From: Kitasatospora sp. MAA4
GTDB lineage: Bacteria; Actinomycetota; Actinomycetes; Streptomycetales; Streptomycetaceae
DNA: 64,000 nucleotides
Assembly: GCF_029893355.1 (NCBI RefSeq)
Contig: NZ_JARZAI010000017.1
Location: 62,001 to 126,000, forward strand
Direction: 5' to 3'
The notes beneath the pieces were generated by a model. It worked only from the letters and a program-made list of their open reading frames with translations, was not told where the DNA came from and made no database searches. This document shows, piece by piece, positions 52,415-61,757 of the stretch (position 1 is the first letter of the stretch; each line of letters starts with the position of its first letter). The position numbers and the translations under genes are program-made.

Positions 52415-52421
52415 CCACGCA

Positions 52422-52467
52422 ACGCCGAGCAGCCCCGGAGCGGACGGGCTCCGGGGCTGCTCGGCGT
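52422..52467. terminator. Strong hairpin terminator between the exported-protein gene and hppD
   Basis: Perfect 20-base inverted repeat acgccgagcagccccggagc / gctccggggctgctcggcgt at 52422-52441 and 52448-52467 with a 6-base loop, between convergent genes ending at 52414 and 52484. Confidence 0.85.
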
Positions 52468-52483
52468 CGGACGCAGGCTGCGG

Positions 52484-53782
<1,299 letters not shown>

Positions 53783-53853
53783 TCAAGCTGTGTCTCTCAG
53801 CGGGACAATTCCGGCGGCGGCTGTACAGATTGCCCAGTGGAAGAGGACTCCGC

Positions 53854-54351
53854 ATGCACTCCCCGATCGACCCCCTGGACGGCCGGCTGATCGCGCTGCT
53901 GACCGAGGAGCCCCGGATCGGGGTGCTGGAGTGCTCGCGCCGCCTCCAGGTGGCCCGCGGCACCGTCCAGGCCAGGCTGGACCGGCTGCAGGCGCGCGGG
54001 GTGATCGGCGGCTTCGGCCCCGAGGTGGAGCCTGCCGCGCTCGGCTACCCGGTCACCGCCTTCGCCACCCTGGAGATCTCGCAGGGGCAGGGCGCCGACG
54101 TACGGGCCCACCTGGCCTCCGTCCCGGAGGTTCTGGAGCTGCACACCATCACCGGCCAGGGCGACATGCTCTGCCGGATCGTGGCCCGCTCCAACGCGGA
54201 CCTGCAACGGGTGATCGACCGGGTGGTCGGCTTCGACGGCATCGTGCGGGCCTCCACCGCGATCGCGCTGGAGAACCCGGTCCGCTACCGGGTCCTGCCG
54301 CTGGTCGCCCAGGCCGCCGCCGAGGGCGCCGACCGGCCCGAACGACCGTAG
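53854..54351 (+). CDS. Lrp/AsnC-family transcriptional regulator
   Basis: A 165-residue regulator with an N-terminal helix-turn-helix (LDGRLIALLTEEPRIGVLEC, VARGTVQARLDRLQARGVI) and a C-terminal RAM ligand-binding domain (LEISQGQGADVRAHLASVPE, HTITGQGDMLCRIVA). It is divergent from hppD, as in other streptomycetes, so control of tyrosine degradation is likely. ATG at 53854 with AAGAGGA upstream. Confidence 0.9.
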   Translation: MHSPIDPLDGRLIALLTEEPRIGVLECSRRLQVARGTVQARLDRLQARGVIGGFGPEVEPAALGYPVTAFATLEISQGQGADVRAHLASVPEVLELHTITGQGDMLCRIVARSNADLQRVIDRVVGFDGIVRASTAIALENPVRYRVLPLVAQAAAEGADRPERP

Positions 54352-54354
54352 GCG

Positions 54355-55197
54355 TCAGCAGCTTGGAAGGCTGCCGCCGCTGCCCAGCGCGGTGAGCGCC
54401 GCCAGCGAGTCGCTCAGCGTGTTGACCGGGATCAGCCGCAGGCCCTTCGGCGTGTTGACCTGGGCGTCCGCGCACTCCATCCGCGGTACCAGGAAGACGG
54501 TCGCACCGTCCCGGGCCGCCGCCTGGGTCTTCAGCGCCACCCCGCCGACCGCACCGACGTTGCCGCTGTCGTCGATGGTGCCGGTGCCCGCGATGTTGCG
54601 GCCGTGGGTCAGGTCGCCGCCCTTGCCGTCACCGGCCAGCTTGTCGATGATCGCCAGGCTGAGCATCTGACCGCCGCTGGGGCCGCCGATACCCGCCAGG
54701 TCGACGGTCACCTTGACCTGATCGGGTGAGAGGTGCAGGTAGTTCAGCGCCACCGTGGTCGCGCTGTCCTGCGCCTGGACCATCTGCTGGTTGGTGACCT
54801 GCTCGGCCTTGGTCGCGTTGCTCTCCGGATAGACGGCGTCCCGCGGCAGCACGGCCACCTTCGGGTCGAGCCAGCCCCTGATCGCCTGGTCCAGGCTGAT
54901 CGACTCGCCGGGGCCGGTCGCCGTGATGGTGGTGATCCGCAGCGCGCCGCTGGTCTGCCGCACGGGCGCGCCGGTGATCGTCAGCACCTGGTGGCCCTGG
55001 TAGGCGCCGAGCGCGTCGGCGGTGTCGCCGGGCGAGGTCAGGGTGAACGGAAGCGGCGCGAACGCCCCGACCGCGAGCAGCGCGGCGACCATGGCGGCGC
55101 ACACGGCGAGCGCGCGGTACTTGGCGGTGAACGCGGCGGGCGGCTTCGGCGCAGCAGGCTGCTTCGGGGCGGCGGGCGGCTTCGGGGCGACAGACAC
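54355..55197 (-). CDS. Membrane-anchored PDZ-Lon (S16) protease
   Basis: A 280-residue protein with an N-terminal Pro/Ala-rich tail and one membrane helix (ALAVCAAMVAALLAVGAF), then a PDZ-like region and a C-terminal S16 Lon-type protease domain: catalytic Ser in GGPSGGQMLSLAI and Lys in GAVGGVALKTQAA. The catalytic side faces outside the cell. GTG start at 55197; a longer frame is possible. It resembles YlbL-type proteases of Gram-positive bacteria. Confidence 0.82.
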   Translation of the reverse strand: MSVAPKPPAAPKQPAAPKPPAAFTAKYRALAVCAAMVAALLAVGAFAPLPFTLTSPGDTADALGAYQGHQVLTITGAPVRQTSGALRITTITATGPGESISLDQAIRGWLDPKVAVLPRDAVYPESNATKAEQVTNQQMVQAQDSATTVALNYLHLSPDQVKVTVDLAGIGGPSGGQMLSLAIIDKLAGDGKGGDLTHGRNIAGTGTIDDSGNVGAVGGVALKTQAAARDGATVFLVPRMECADAQVNTPKGLRLIPVNTLSDSLAALTALGSGGSLPSC

Positions 55198-55232
55198 AAG
55201 GGCATCCAAACACACCGGCCGCCCCCGCCGGA

Positions 55233-55883
55233 TCAGCGCAGGGCGTCCGCGACCTCGGTGGCCGCCTCGACCACCCGCGGCCCGACCCGCTCGGGCACCA
55301 GTCCGTTGAGCATCACCACGCCGACGCTGCCCTCGATCCCGCTGAGGCCGACCAGCGCCGCGGCCGCTCCGCTGGCGCCGGACTGCTCCTCCGCGCGGGT
55401 GATCACGAAGCCGTTCTCGGGCCGCCGCTGCTGCGGGAAGTTGCGGGCCTCCAGGATCGCCCGGCCGGCCGCGCTCTCGTCGAGCGGGTGGCGCAGGCCG
55501 GTGCGGTACGCGACGTGGAAGTCGGTCCAGCTGGGCTCCACGACGGCCACCGCGAGCGCCTCGCTGCCGTCCACCAGGGTGAGGTGGGCGGTCGCGCCGA
55601 GATCCTCGGCCAGGCTGCGCAGCGCGGGCAGCGCGGCCTCGCGCAGCAGCGGGTGCACCCGGTGCGCCAGGCGCAGCACGCCCAGGCCGACCCGGGCCCG
55701 GCCGCCGATGTCGCGACGGACCAGACCGTGCTGCTCCAGGGTGGCCAGCAGGCGGTAGACGACGGTGCGGTTGACGGCGAGCCGGGCGGCCAGCTCGGTC
55801 ACGGTCAGCCCGCGTTCGGAGTCGGCCAGCAGTTTGAGGACCCGTACTCCACGGTCGAGGGTCTGGGAGGTCTCAGCGGTCAC
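55233..55883 (-). CDS. IclR family transcriptional regulator
   Basis: A 216-residue regulator: N-terminal helix-turn-helix (GLTVTELAARLAVNRTVVYR) and a C-terminal effector domain with RTGLRHPLDESAAGRAIL and VGLSGIEGSVGVVML. It is shorter than typical IclR proteins (about 250). GTG at 55883 has GGAAAG upstream; a frame extending to 55994 has no such site. Effector unknown. Confidence 0.85.
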   Translation of the reverse strand: MTAETSQTLDRGVRVLKLLADSERGLTVTELAARLAVNRTVVYRLLATLEQHGLVRRDIGGRARVGLGVLRLAHRVHPLLREAALPALRSLAEDLGATAHLTLVDGSEALAVAVVEPSWTDFHVAYRTGLRHPLDESAAGRAILEARNFPQQRRPENGFVITRAEEQSGASGAAAALVGLSGIEGSVGVVMLNGLVPERVGPRVVEAATEVADALR

Positions 55884-56221
55884 GACACTCTTTCCTTTCC
55901 GCGGCGGTCCCGGCACCGGCATTCGCCGGATCGGGACGATGGTGTCGCGCGCAGGGGTGGTGGACGCGGGGACCGGCCGCGTCATCGTCGGCACACCCGG
56001 CCCATCTGCACTCGGATCGGAGGTTGTGCCTACGAGAGAGCGTGGAGGAAAGGTAGTAAGTGTTTCGCCGCTACGGAAGTGGTTGTCCCAAATTCGGTCA
56101 TGATCGATATCTTAGATTCGGACTTTTCCGGCCAATCAGTACCATTCACGCGGGCTTTTCCCGTCCCGCAGGCCCTTCGGGTCCGGAGTCCGGACAACGC
56201 CCCTTGGGCCGGGTCCGGAAC
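55884..56221. other. 338-base gap between IclR-type gene and NarL-type regulator
   Basis: No convincing coding sequence. Holds the IclR gene promoter on one side and the 3' end of the regulator gene on the other. The middle (about 56040-56150) is unusually AT-rich for this genome (gtagtaagtg, tcatgatcgatatcttagat), with atcgatatcttagattcgga near 56103. No hairpin with clear long arms was found. Confidence 0.6.
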
Positions 56222-56881
56222 TCACCCCATCCGCAGCAGTCCCGCCCGCAGTGCGGAGGCCACCGCCGCGCCGCGGCTCTCCACTCCCAGTTTTCCGTAG
56301 ATATTGGTCAGATGGCTCTTCGCGGTCGCCTCACTGATGAAGAGCCGCGCGGATATCTGACGATTCGACAGGCCGTCGGCGAGCAGTTGCAGCACTTCGA
56401 TCTCCCTTCTGGAGAGGCTGGGCGAGCCGCCGCGCATCCGCCGCATCAACCGGCCGACCGCCGCCGGGCTGAGCACCGAGCCGCCCTGCGCCACCGTCCG
56501 GACGGCCGCCACCAGGTCCTGCGACGCCGCCTCCTTGCCGAGGTAGCCCGCCGCGCCGGCGTCGATCGCGCTGAGGACGTCCTGGTCCGAGCCGTACGCG
56601 CTGAGCACCAGGACGGCCGGCGGGTCGGGCAGCGCGAGCAGCGTGCGCAGCAGCGCCACCCCCTGGAAGACCCCCGTCCCCAGGTCGAGGTCCAGCAGCA
56701 CCACCTCGGGCCGACCGGGTCCGGGCCGCTCGCGCATCAGCCGCAGCGCCTGGGTCTCGTCCGCCGCCTCTGCCACCACGGCCAGGTCCGCGCAGTCCTC
56801 CAGCATCGCCCGGACGCCCAGCCGGATCGCCGGATGGTCGTCCACCACCATGACCGGGGTCGGCCCGCCCGGCTCCGCCAT
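56222..56881 (-). CDS. NarL/FixJ-type response regulator
   Basis: A 219-residue regulator: receiver with Asp64 ([11 protein letters not shown]) and Lys in [12 protein letters not shown], and a LuxR-type helix-turn-helix ([20 protein letters not shown]). The helix-turn-helix is complete to the C-terminus. ATG at 56881 has GGGGAG upstream. It lies downstream of its kinase gene by 85 bases and on the same strand. Confidence 0.9.
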   Translation of the reverse strand: MAEPGGPTPVMVVDDHPAIRLGVRAMLEDCADLAVVAEAADETQALRLMRERPGPGRPEVVLLDLDLGTGVFQGVALLRTLLALPDPPAVLVLSAYGSDQDVLSAIDAGAAGYLGKEAASQDLVAAVRTVAQGGSVLSPAAVGRLMRRMRGGSPSLSRREIEVLQLLADGLSNRQISARLFISEATAKSHLTNIYGKLGVESRGAAVASALRAGLLRMG

Positions 56882-56966
56882 TGCGTCTCCCCGTGACTCG
56901 CGCCTGGGCCGTGCCCTCGGCAGCACCTCTCACGGGCCGTCGGAAGCAGCCCGAGTCGAGGGACGC

Positions 56967-57902
56967 TCAGTATGCCACCGGTTCCCGACCCGGCCCCGAT
57001 CCGGCCGGGTAGGGCACCTCGGCCAGCACGGCGACGCCCCGACCGGGTACCGACTCCACGCGCAGGCTGCCGCCCGCCTGCCGGATCAGCCGGGCGGCAC
57101 CGGCCAGGCCGAGCCCACCCGGGTCGGCCGGACGGGCCGCCGGCCAGGTCTCGGCCCCCGCCGCGAGTCCCGTCCCGTCGTCCCGGACCGCGGCCGCCAG
57201 GTGGTCGGCCCGGTAGTCGAGGTCCACCGTGACGCTGCCCGCCCGTGCGTGCCGCACGGCGTTGCTCACGGCCTCGCCGATCACCCGCAGCACCGCGCTC
57301 TCGGTCGGCAGCGGCAGCGCGCGGTGCGCCCCGCTGGTCCGCAGCCGCACCTGCGGGGGCCGGCCGTCCGCCTCGCAGGCCGCGCCGAACTCGGCCAGGC
57401 AGGCCAGGGCCCGGTTGGCGAGCGTCACGTACCGTCCGGCCGCTGCGACCAGACCGCCGTTGGACAGCTGGGCGAAGGCGACCCCGCGGGTCAGGTCGTG
57501 GGCCTGGTCCAGGCCGAGCAGCAGGGTGTCGTAGGCGACCTCCAGACGCTCCGCCTGCCGCGGCCCGGCGTCCTCGGCCCGGCCGGCGGCCCGCAGCAGC
57601 ATCGCGGCGGCGGCCAGGTTCTGGGCCAGTCCGTCGTGCACCTCGCGCCCGATCCGCTCGCGCTCCTCCAGCCGGCCCGCCTCGCGCTCCGCCGCCGCCC
57701 ACTCCTCGGATCCCTGACGAAGCGTCAGCAACCGTTCCCGGGCCGCCCGTCGGGCCTCCAGCACGGCGCCGCGCGCCGCCAGCAGCCGCCAGAGCCCGAC
57801 GCCCCCCAGCACGCCCAGCGCCGCCGACCGCAGGACGACCGGGCCCGCAGCCGCAGTCGACCTCCTTGCACCGCGCACGTGACCGCCTAGCACTGGGGGC
57901 AT
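56967..57902 (-). CDS. NarL-family sensor histidine kinase
   Basis: A 311-residue kinase of the HisKA_3 class with one N-terminal hydrophobic segment (VVLRSAALGVLGGVGLWRLL), the dimerisation histidine in IGREVHDGLAQNL and a HATPase domain (EAVSNAVRHARAGSVTVDL, DDGTGLAAG, GLGLAGAARLIRQ). It has no recognisable sensor domain, so the signal is likely membrane- or partner-borne. ATG at 57902 (GTG at 57914 possible). Confidence 0.85.
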   Translation of the reverse strand: MPPVLGGHVRGARRSTAAAGPVVLRSAALGVLGGVGLWRLLAARGAVLEARRAARERLLTLRQGSEEWAAAEREAGRLEERERIGREVHDGLAQNLAAAAMLLRAAGRAEDAGPRQAERLEVAYDTLLLGLDQAHDLTRGVAFAQLSNGGLVAAAGRYVTLANRALACLAEFGAACEADGRPPQVRLRTSGAHRALPLPTESAVLRVIGEAVSNAVRHARAGSVTVDLDYRADHLAAAVRDDGTGLAAGAETWPAARPADPGGLGLAGAARLIRQAGGSLRVESVPGRGVAVLAEVPYPAGSGPGREPVAY

Positions 57903-58042
57903 GGCGCTGTCCACCGCCGATTCGCCTATTTCGACCTACCTTATGGGCGGAAATCAGTCCTGCACATTCGTAGGATGTAACCGTTTGATCAAGCCGAGAA
58001 CCTGGTCACCGCACCACTGAAAGCGATCAGCACGGGGGGCCT

Positions 58043-58492
58043 GTGCACCACTTCCACCTCTTCGGGGACCGGGACGGGACCGGAGGGCAACTGCGCACCA
58101 CCCTGCCCATGGACCTCGAAACCGAGATTCCCGGCGTACGCCACCGCCTCGACGTCGGGGTCCGATACGACGACAGCGACCCCCTGGTGGTCTCGCTGGT
58201 CTTCGAGGCTGCCGGGGAGGTGCCGATCAGCTGGGCGGTCTCCCGCGACCTGCTGCTGGAGGGACTCGACCGGCCCAGCGGCCTCGGCGACGTGCACGTA
58301 CGCCCGGCGGACGACGGGGAGTTGGTGATCGTCCTGCGGACCCCGTCCGGCACCGCCCGACTGCACGCCCCGGCCGCCGCCCTGGAGGCACTGCTGCTGC
58401 GCACCCTCATCCTGGTGCCGGTCGGCGCCGAGTTCGCACCGGGCGCCCTGGAGCGCGAACTCGACCTCCTGCTACCCCCGGGCCCGCTCTAG
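58043..58492 (+). CDS. Second SsgA-like (SALP) protein
   Basis: A 149-residue SALP: residues about 29-130 follow the family (RHRLDVGVRYDDSDPLVVSL, VSRDLLLEGLDRPSGLGDVH, VIVLRTPSGTARLHAPAAAL). The aromatic and charged core motifs differ from the gene at 45968: the key DPYAV is DPLVV here. GTG start with GGGGGG upstream. It ends in a hairpin with shared stop codons and is convergent with the helicase gene. Subfamily not assigned. Confidence 0.8.
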   Translation: MHHFHLFGDRDGTGGQLRTTLPMDLETEIPGVRHRLDVGVRYDDSDPLVVSLVFEAAGEVPISWAVSRDLLLEGLDRPSGLGDVHVRPADDGELVIVLRTPSGTARLHAPAAALEALLLRTLILVPVGAEFAPGALERELDLLLPPGPL

Positions 58493-58499
58493 CGGGCCC
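58480..58499. terminator. Short hairpin overlapping both convergent stop codons
   Basis: gggcccgct-ct-agcgggccc, 9-base arms. The TAG stop of the SALP gene (58490-58492) and the TAG stop of the helicase gene (58489-58491 on the minus strand) fall in the centre of the palindrome. It is probably a compact bidirectional terminator. Confidence 0.55.
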
Positions 58500-60345
58500 A
58501 CTCCTTGACCTTGGCGATCCGGGCCTTCAGCTGGTTGACCGTCGCCTGCGCGGTGAGCGGCCCGCCGCAGACCCGGCGCAGCTCGTTGTGGATCGTGCCG
58601 TGCGGCTGGTTCGTCCGGTGGTGCCAGGCGGCGACCAGGCCGTTGAGCTCCTTGCGCAGCTCGCGCAGCTCCTGATGGGTGACCACCGGGCGCTGTTCGG
58701 CCGGGAGTTCGAGCAGGTCGGCCTCCTCGGCCGGCTTGGCCTTGCTCCGCTGGATCTGCCGGTGCTGGCGCTTCTGCAGCAGCATCTGCACCTGGTCCGG
58801 CTCCAGTAGACCGGGGATGCCGAGGTACTCCTCCTCCTCGTCGCTGCCCGGGTGCGCCTGCATGCCGAATTCCATGGCGTTGTAGAGCACCCGGTCGAAG
58901 ACCGCGTCCGAGCCGATCGCCTCGTAACTGAACTCGTCGCCACCGGCGCCGTCCGGGCCGTCGTCGGCCCGCTCGGCCTCGGCGAGCAGCCGGTCCTCCT
59001 CGTCGAAGAGGCCGTCGCCCTCCTTCTTCGGGCGGTCGAGCACGTGGTCGCGCTGCAACTCCATCTCGTTGGCGAAGCCGAGCAGCGTCGGCACCGAGGG
59101 CAGGAAGACGGAGGCCGTCTCGCCGCGCTTGCGGGCTCGCACGAAACGGCCGACGGCCTGGGCGAAGAAGAGCGGGGTGGAGATCGAGGTGGCGTACACC
59201 CCGACGGCCAGGCGCGGCACGTCGACGCCCTCGGACACCATCCGGACCGCGACCATCCAGCGGGAGTCGCCGTCCGCGAAGTCGGAGATCCGCTGGGACG
59301 CCTCGACCTCGTCGGACAGCACGATGGTGGCGCCCTCGCCGGTGATCTCGCGGATCATCTTGGCGTAGGCCCGGGCCGCGTTCTGGTCGGTGGCGATCAC
59401 CAGGCCGCCAGCGTCCGGGATGGCCTTGCGGACCTCGGTGAGCCGCCGGTCGGCGGCGCGCAGCACGTTCGGGATCCACTCGCCCTGCGGAGCCAGCGCG
59501 GTGCGCCAGGCCTGCGCGATCAGGTCCTTGGTCATCGGCTCGCCGAGCCGGGCCTCCAGCTCGTCGCCGGACTTGGTACGCCAGCGCATGTTGCCGCTGT
59601 AGGAGAGGAAGATCACCGGGCGCACCACGTGGTCGGCGAGCGCGTGGCCGTAGCCGTAGGTGTAGTCGGCGACCGACTTGCGCAGGCCGTCGGTGTCCTC
59701 GGCGTACTGCACGAACGGGATCGGGTTGGTGTCCGAGCGGAACGGCGTCCCGGTCAGCGCCAGCCGGCGGGCGGCCGGCTCGAAGGCCTCGAAGCAGGCC
59801 TCGCCCCAGGACTTGGAGTCGCCGGCGTGGTGGATCTCGTCCAGCACGACCAGGGTCTTGCGCGCCTCGGTCCGGTTGCGGTGCAGCATCGGGTTGACGC
59901 CGATGCCCGCATAGGTGACCACGATGCCGTGGTACTCCCGGGAGAGCGGGCCCGAGGAGTAGGCCGGGTCCAGCTTGATGCCTATCCGGGCCGCCGCCTC
60001 CGCCCACTGCTTCTTGAGGTGCTCGGTCGGCGCGACGACGGTGATCTGCTGGACCAGGTGGTTGTGCAGCAGGTACGAGGCCAGGGTGAGCGCGAAGGTG
60101 GTCTTGCCTGCGCCGGGCGTCGCGACCGCCAGGAAGTCCCGGGGCTGCTTCTCGATGTACCGGTCCAGCGCGCCCTGCTGCCAGGCCCGCAGCTTGCCCG
60201 CGGTACCCCACGGCGCACGCCCGGGGAAGGCCGGCGACAGATGGTGCGACCCGGCCGCGCCGGCGGCCGGGCGGACCGGGGCGTGCGGATCGGCGGCGTC
60301 GGAGAACAACGGCGACATGGCAGCAGAGGCGGGGGCAGTACTCAC
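58489..60345 (-). CDS. DEAD/DEAH-box helicase (XPB/Rad25-like)
   Basis: A 618-residue SF2 helicase: Walker A ATPGAGKTTFAL, motif II VVLDEIHHAGDS (DEIH), motif III LTGTPFRSD, motif VI QAVGRFVRARKRGE. The C-terminal ~200 residues are an acidic, helical extension (EEDRLLAEAERADDGPD) followed by a region rich in charged residues. Likely acts in DNA repair or transcription-coupled processes. Length normal for actinobacterial XPB-like proteins. GTG start at 60345. Confidence 0.88.
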   Translation of the reverse strand: MSTAPASAAMSPLFSDAADPHAPVRPAAGAAGSHHLSPAFPGRAPWGTAGKLRAWQQGALDRYIEKQPRDFLAVATPGAGKTTFALTLASYLLHNHLVQQITVVAPTEHLKKQWAEAAARIGIKLDPAYSSGPLSREYHGIVVTYAGIGVNPMLHRNRTEARKTLVVLDEIHHAGDSKSWGEACFEAFEPAARRLALTGTPFRSDTNPIPFVQYAEDTDGLRKSVADYTYGYGHALADHVVRPVIFLSYSGNMRWRTKSGDELEARLGEPMTKDLIAQAWRTALAPQGEWIPNVLRAADRRLTEVRKAIPDAGGLVIATDQNAARAYAKMIREITGEGATIVLSDEVEASQRISDFADGDSRWMVAVRMVSEGVDVPRLAVGVYATSISTPLFFAQAVGRFVRARKRGETASVFLPSVPTLLGFANEMELQRDHVLDRPKKEGDGLFDEEDRLLAEAERADDGPDGAGGDEFSYEAIGSDAVFDRVLYNAMEFGMQAHPGSDEEEEYLGIPGLLEPDQVQMLLQKRQHRQIQRSKAKPAEEADLLELPAEQRPVVTHQELRELRKELNGLVAAWHHRTNQPHGTIHNELRRVCGGPLTAQATVNQLKARIAKVKEWAR

Positions 60346-60469
60346 GGTCTCCGAGGGGGATCGTCGCAGGTCAGGGCCGTAGGGCTGGCCCGTCCCGCAG
60401 TCGGACGGCGATCGGACAACCCGCCTAGCCTACCGGGCCGAGCCGAGCGAACGCCCCCGACACAGCCGC

Positions 60470-60853
60470 CTAACGGTGGTCGTGAAGGTCACGAAGTCGC
60501 CGCGCGATGTCGCTGACCTCGAAGGTCTCGCCGGCCGCGACCTCGACCACGAGGCGGTAGGCGACCTCCTGGTCCACCTCCTCCATGTCGGAGCCGTTGA
60601 GGTCGAGGAAGACCACCGTGCTCATCCAGGCCGTGCGCTTGTTGCCGTCCACGAAGGGGTGGTTGATCAGCAGCGAGTGCAGCAGCGCGGCGGCCTTGTC
60701 CCAGAGCCCTGCGTACGCCTCGATCCCGAACATCTGGGACTGCGGACGATGCACCGCGGAGTCGAGCAGCCCGAGATCGCGGACCGCGACCGGCTGCCCC
60801 TGGCAGGCGAACTCCGCGAGGTCCAGCACCTCGCGGACTGTCAGGTACTTCAC
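60470..60853 (-). CDS. Doc-type Fic toxin
   Basis: A 127-residue Fic/Doc protein with the active-site motif HPFVDGNKRTAW and the N-terminal flap (FACQGQPVAVRDLGLLDSAV). Doc toxins phosphorylate EF-Tu. GTG at 60853 overlaps the antitoxin stop by GTGA. Preceded by the antitoxin gene as usual for operons of this type. Confidence 0.9.
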   Translation of the reverse strand: MKYLTVREVLDLAEFACQGQPVAVRDLGLLDSAVHRPQSQMFGIEAYAGLWDKAAALLHSLLINHPFVDGNKRTAWMSTVVFLDLNGSDMEEVDQEVAYRLVVEVAAGETFEVSDIARRLRDLHDHR

Positions 60854-61053
60854 TCGCCCAGCCTGCGCAGCAGCTCGGCGTGGCGCGTCGCGTACTTGGC
60901 GCCGAGCTTGCGCACCGCCTCGCGGTCCGAGCCCTCGTCCAGGTAACGCTCGATGGCCAGCAGGGCCACCGCGTGCATGCTCCGCCCCTCCTCCTCGGCC
61001 CGGGCCCGGAGGGCTTCCTGTAGCTCGTCGCTGAGTCGCAGATTCATCGCCAT
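60850..61053 (-). CDS. Ribbon-helix-helix antitoxin of the Doc pair
   Basis: A 67-residue protein: beta strand MNLRLSDELQEALRARAEEE, helices AVALLAIERYLDEGSDREA, and a C-terminal tail that would bind the toxin. The fold is CopG-like, not the Phd fold usually paired with Doc. It is translated first and overlaps the toxin start. The operon lies downstream of the sortase region and is probably self-repressed. Confidence 0.85.
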   Translation of the reverse strand: MAMNLRLSDELQEALRARAEEEGRSMHAVALLAIERYLDEGSDREAVRKLGAKYATRHAELLRRLGE

Positions 61054-61094
61054 ACCGAAACGGTACGACTTCTGGGGTCATTCTGGTACCACGT

Positions 61095-61757
61095 TTACGG
61101 CCGGCCCCACCCGGGCCGCCGACTGCCGACCAGGTGGGCGTAGACCACCAGGTTGCCCTGGTAGCCGCGGCCCTTGGCGAACGCGCCGCCGCAGGTGATC
61201 AGCCGCAGCTGGGGGTCGGCGGCGCGGCCGTAGACCTGCCGGTCGGGGAAGGCGGTCTTGGCGTAGACCTCAAGGGCGTCGACGACGAAGTAGGCGGTAC
61301 CGCCGTCCCGCCGGGAGACGTCGATCCGGTCGCCGCGGTGCAGCGAGCCCAGGCCGTAGAAGACCGCGGGGCCGGCGGCGGTGTCCACGTGCCCGACCAT
61401 CAGCGCGGTGCCGCTCTGACCCGGCGTCACACCGGCGCGGTACCAGCCGGCGAGGTTGCGGTCCTGGTCGGACGGGGTGGCGAGGTGCCCGTCGGGATCC
61501 AGGCCGAGGCCGGCCACCGGGGCGTCCACGCCGATCGACGGGATGCCGATCCGGGTCGGCGCGGAGGCCGCCAGCGGGGTGCCGCTCAGCGCGGCCCGGG
61601 CGGGGCCCGCGGCCGGCGCCTCGGCCGCGCTCGGGGAGGGGGGCAGGCCGGGGCCGCTGCCGTCCTGGACCAGCCAGGCGCCGACGACCATCGTCGCGCC
61701 CAGTGCTATCGCCCCCGACCAGGGACTCCTGCGCCCGCCCACCCCGACTCCCCTCAT
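61095..61757 (-). CDS. Class F sortase
   Basis: A 220-residue sortase with one N-terminal membrane helix (AIALGATMVVGAWLV), a Pro/Ala-rich linker and a sortase domain: His in VGHVDTAAG, catalytic Cys in LITCGG and Arg in GRGYQGNL. It anchors or links surface proteins outside the cell. ATG overlaps the stop of the MprF-like gene (ATGA), suggesting a joint role in the envelope. No sortase substrate is recognised nearby. Confidence 0.88.
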   Translation of the reverse strand: MRGVGVGGRRSPWSGAIALGATMVVGAWLVQDGSGPGLPPSPSAAEAPAAGPARAALSGTPLAASAPTRIGIPSIGVDAPVAGLGLDPDGHLATPSDQDRNLAGWYRAGVTPGQSGTALMVGHVDTAAGPAVFYGLGSLHRGDRIDVSRRDGGTAYFVVDALEVYAKTAFPDRQVYGRAADPQLRLITCGGAFAKGRGYQGNLVVYAHLVGSRRPGWGRP

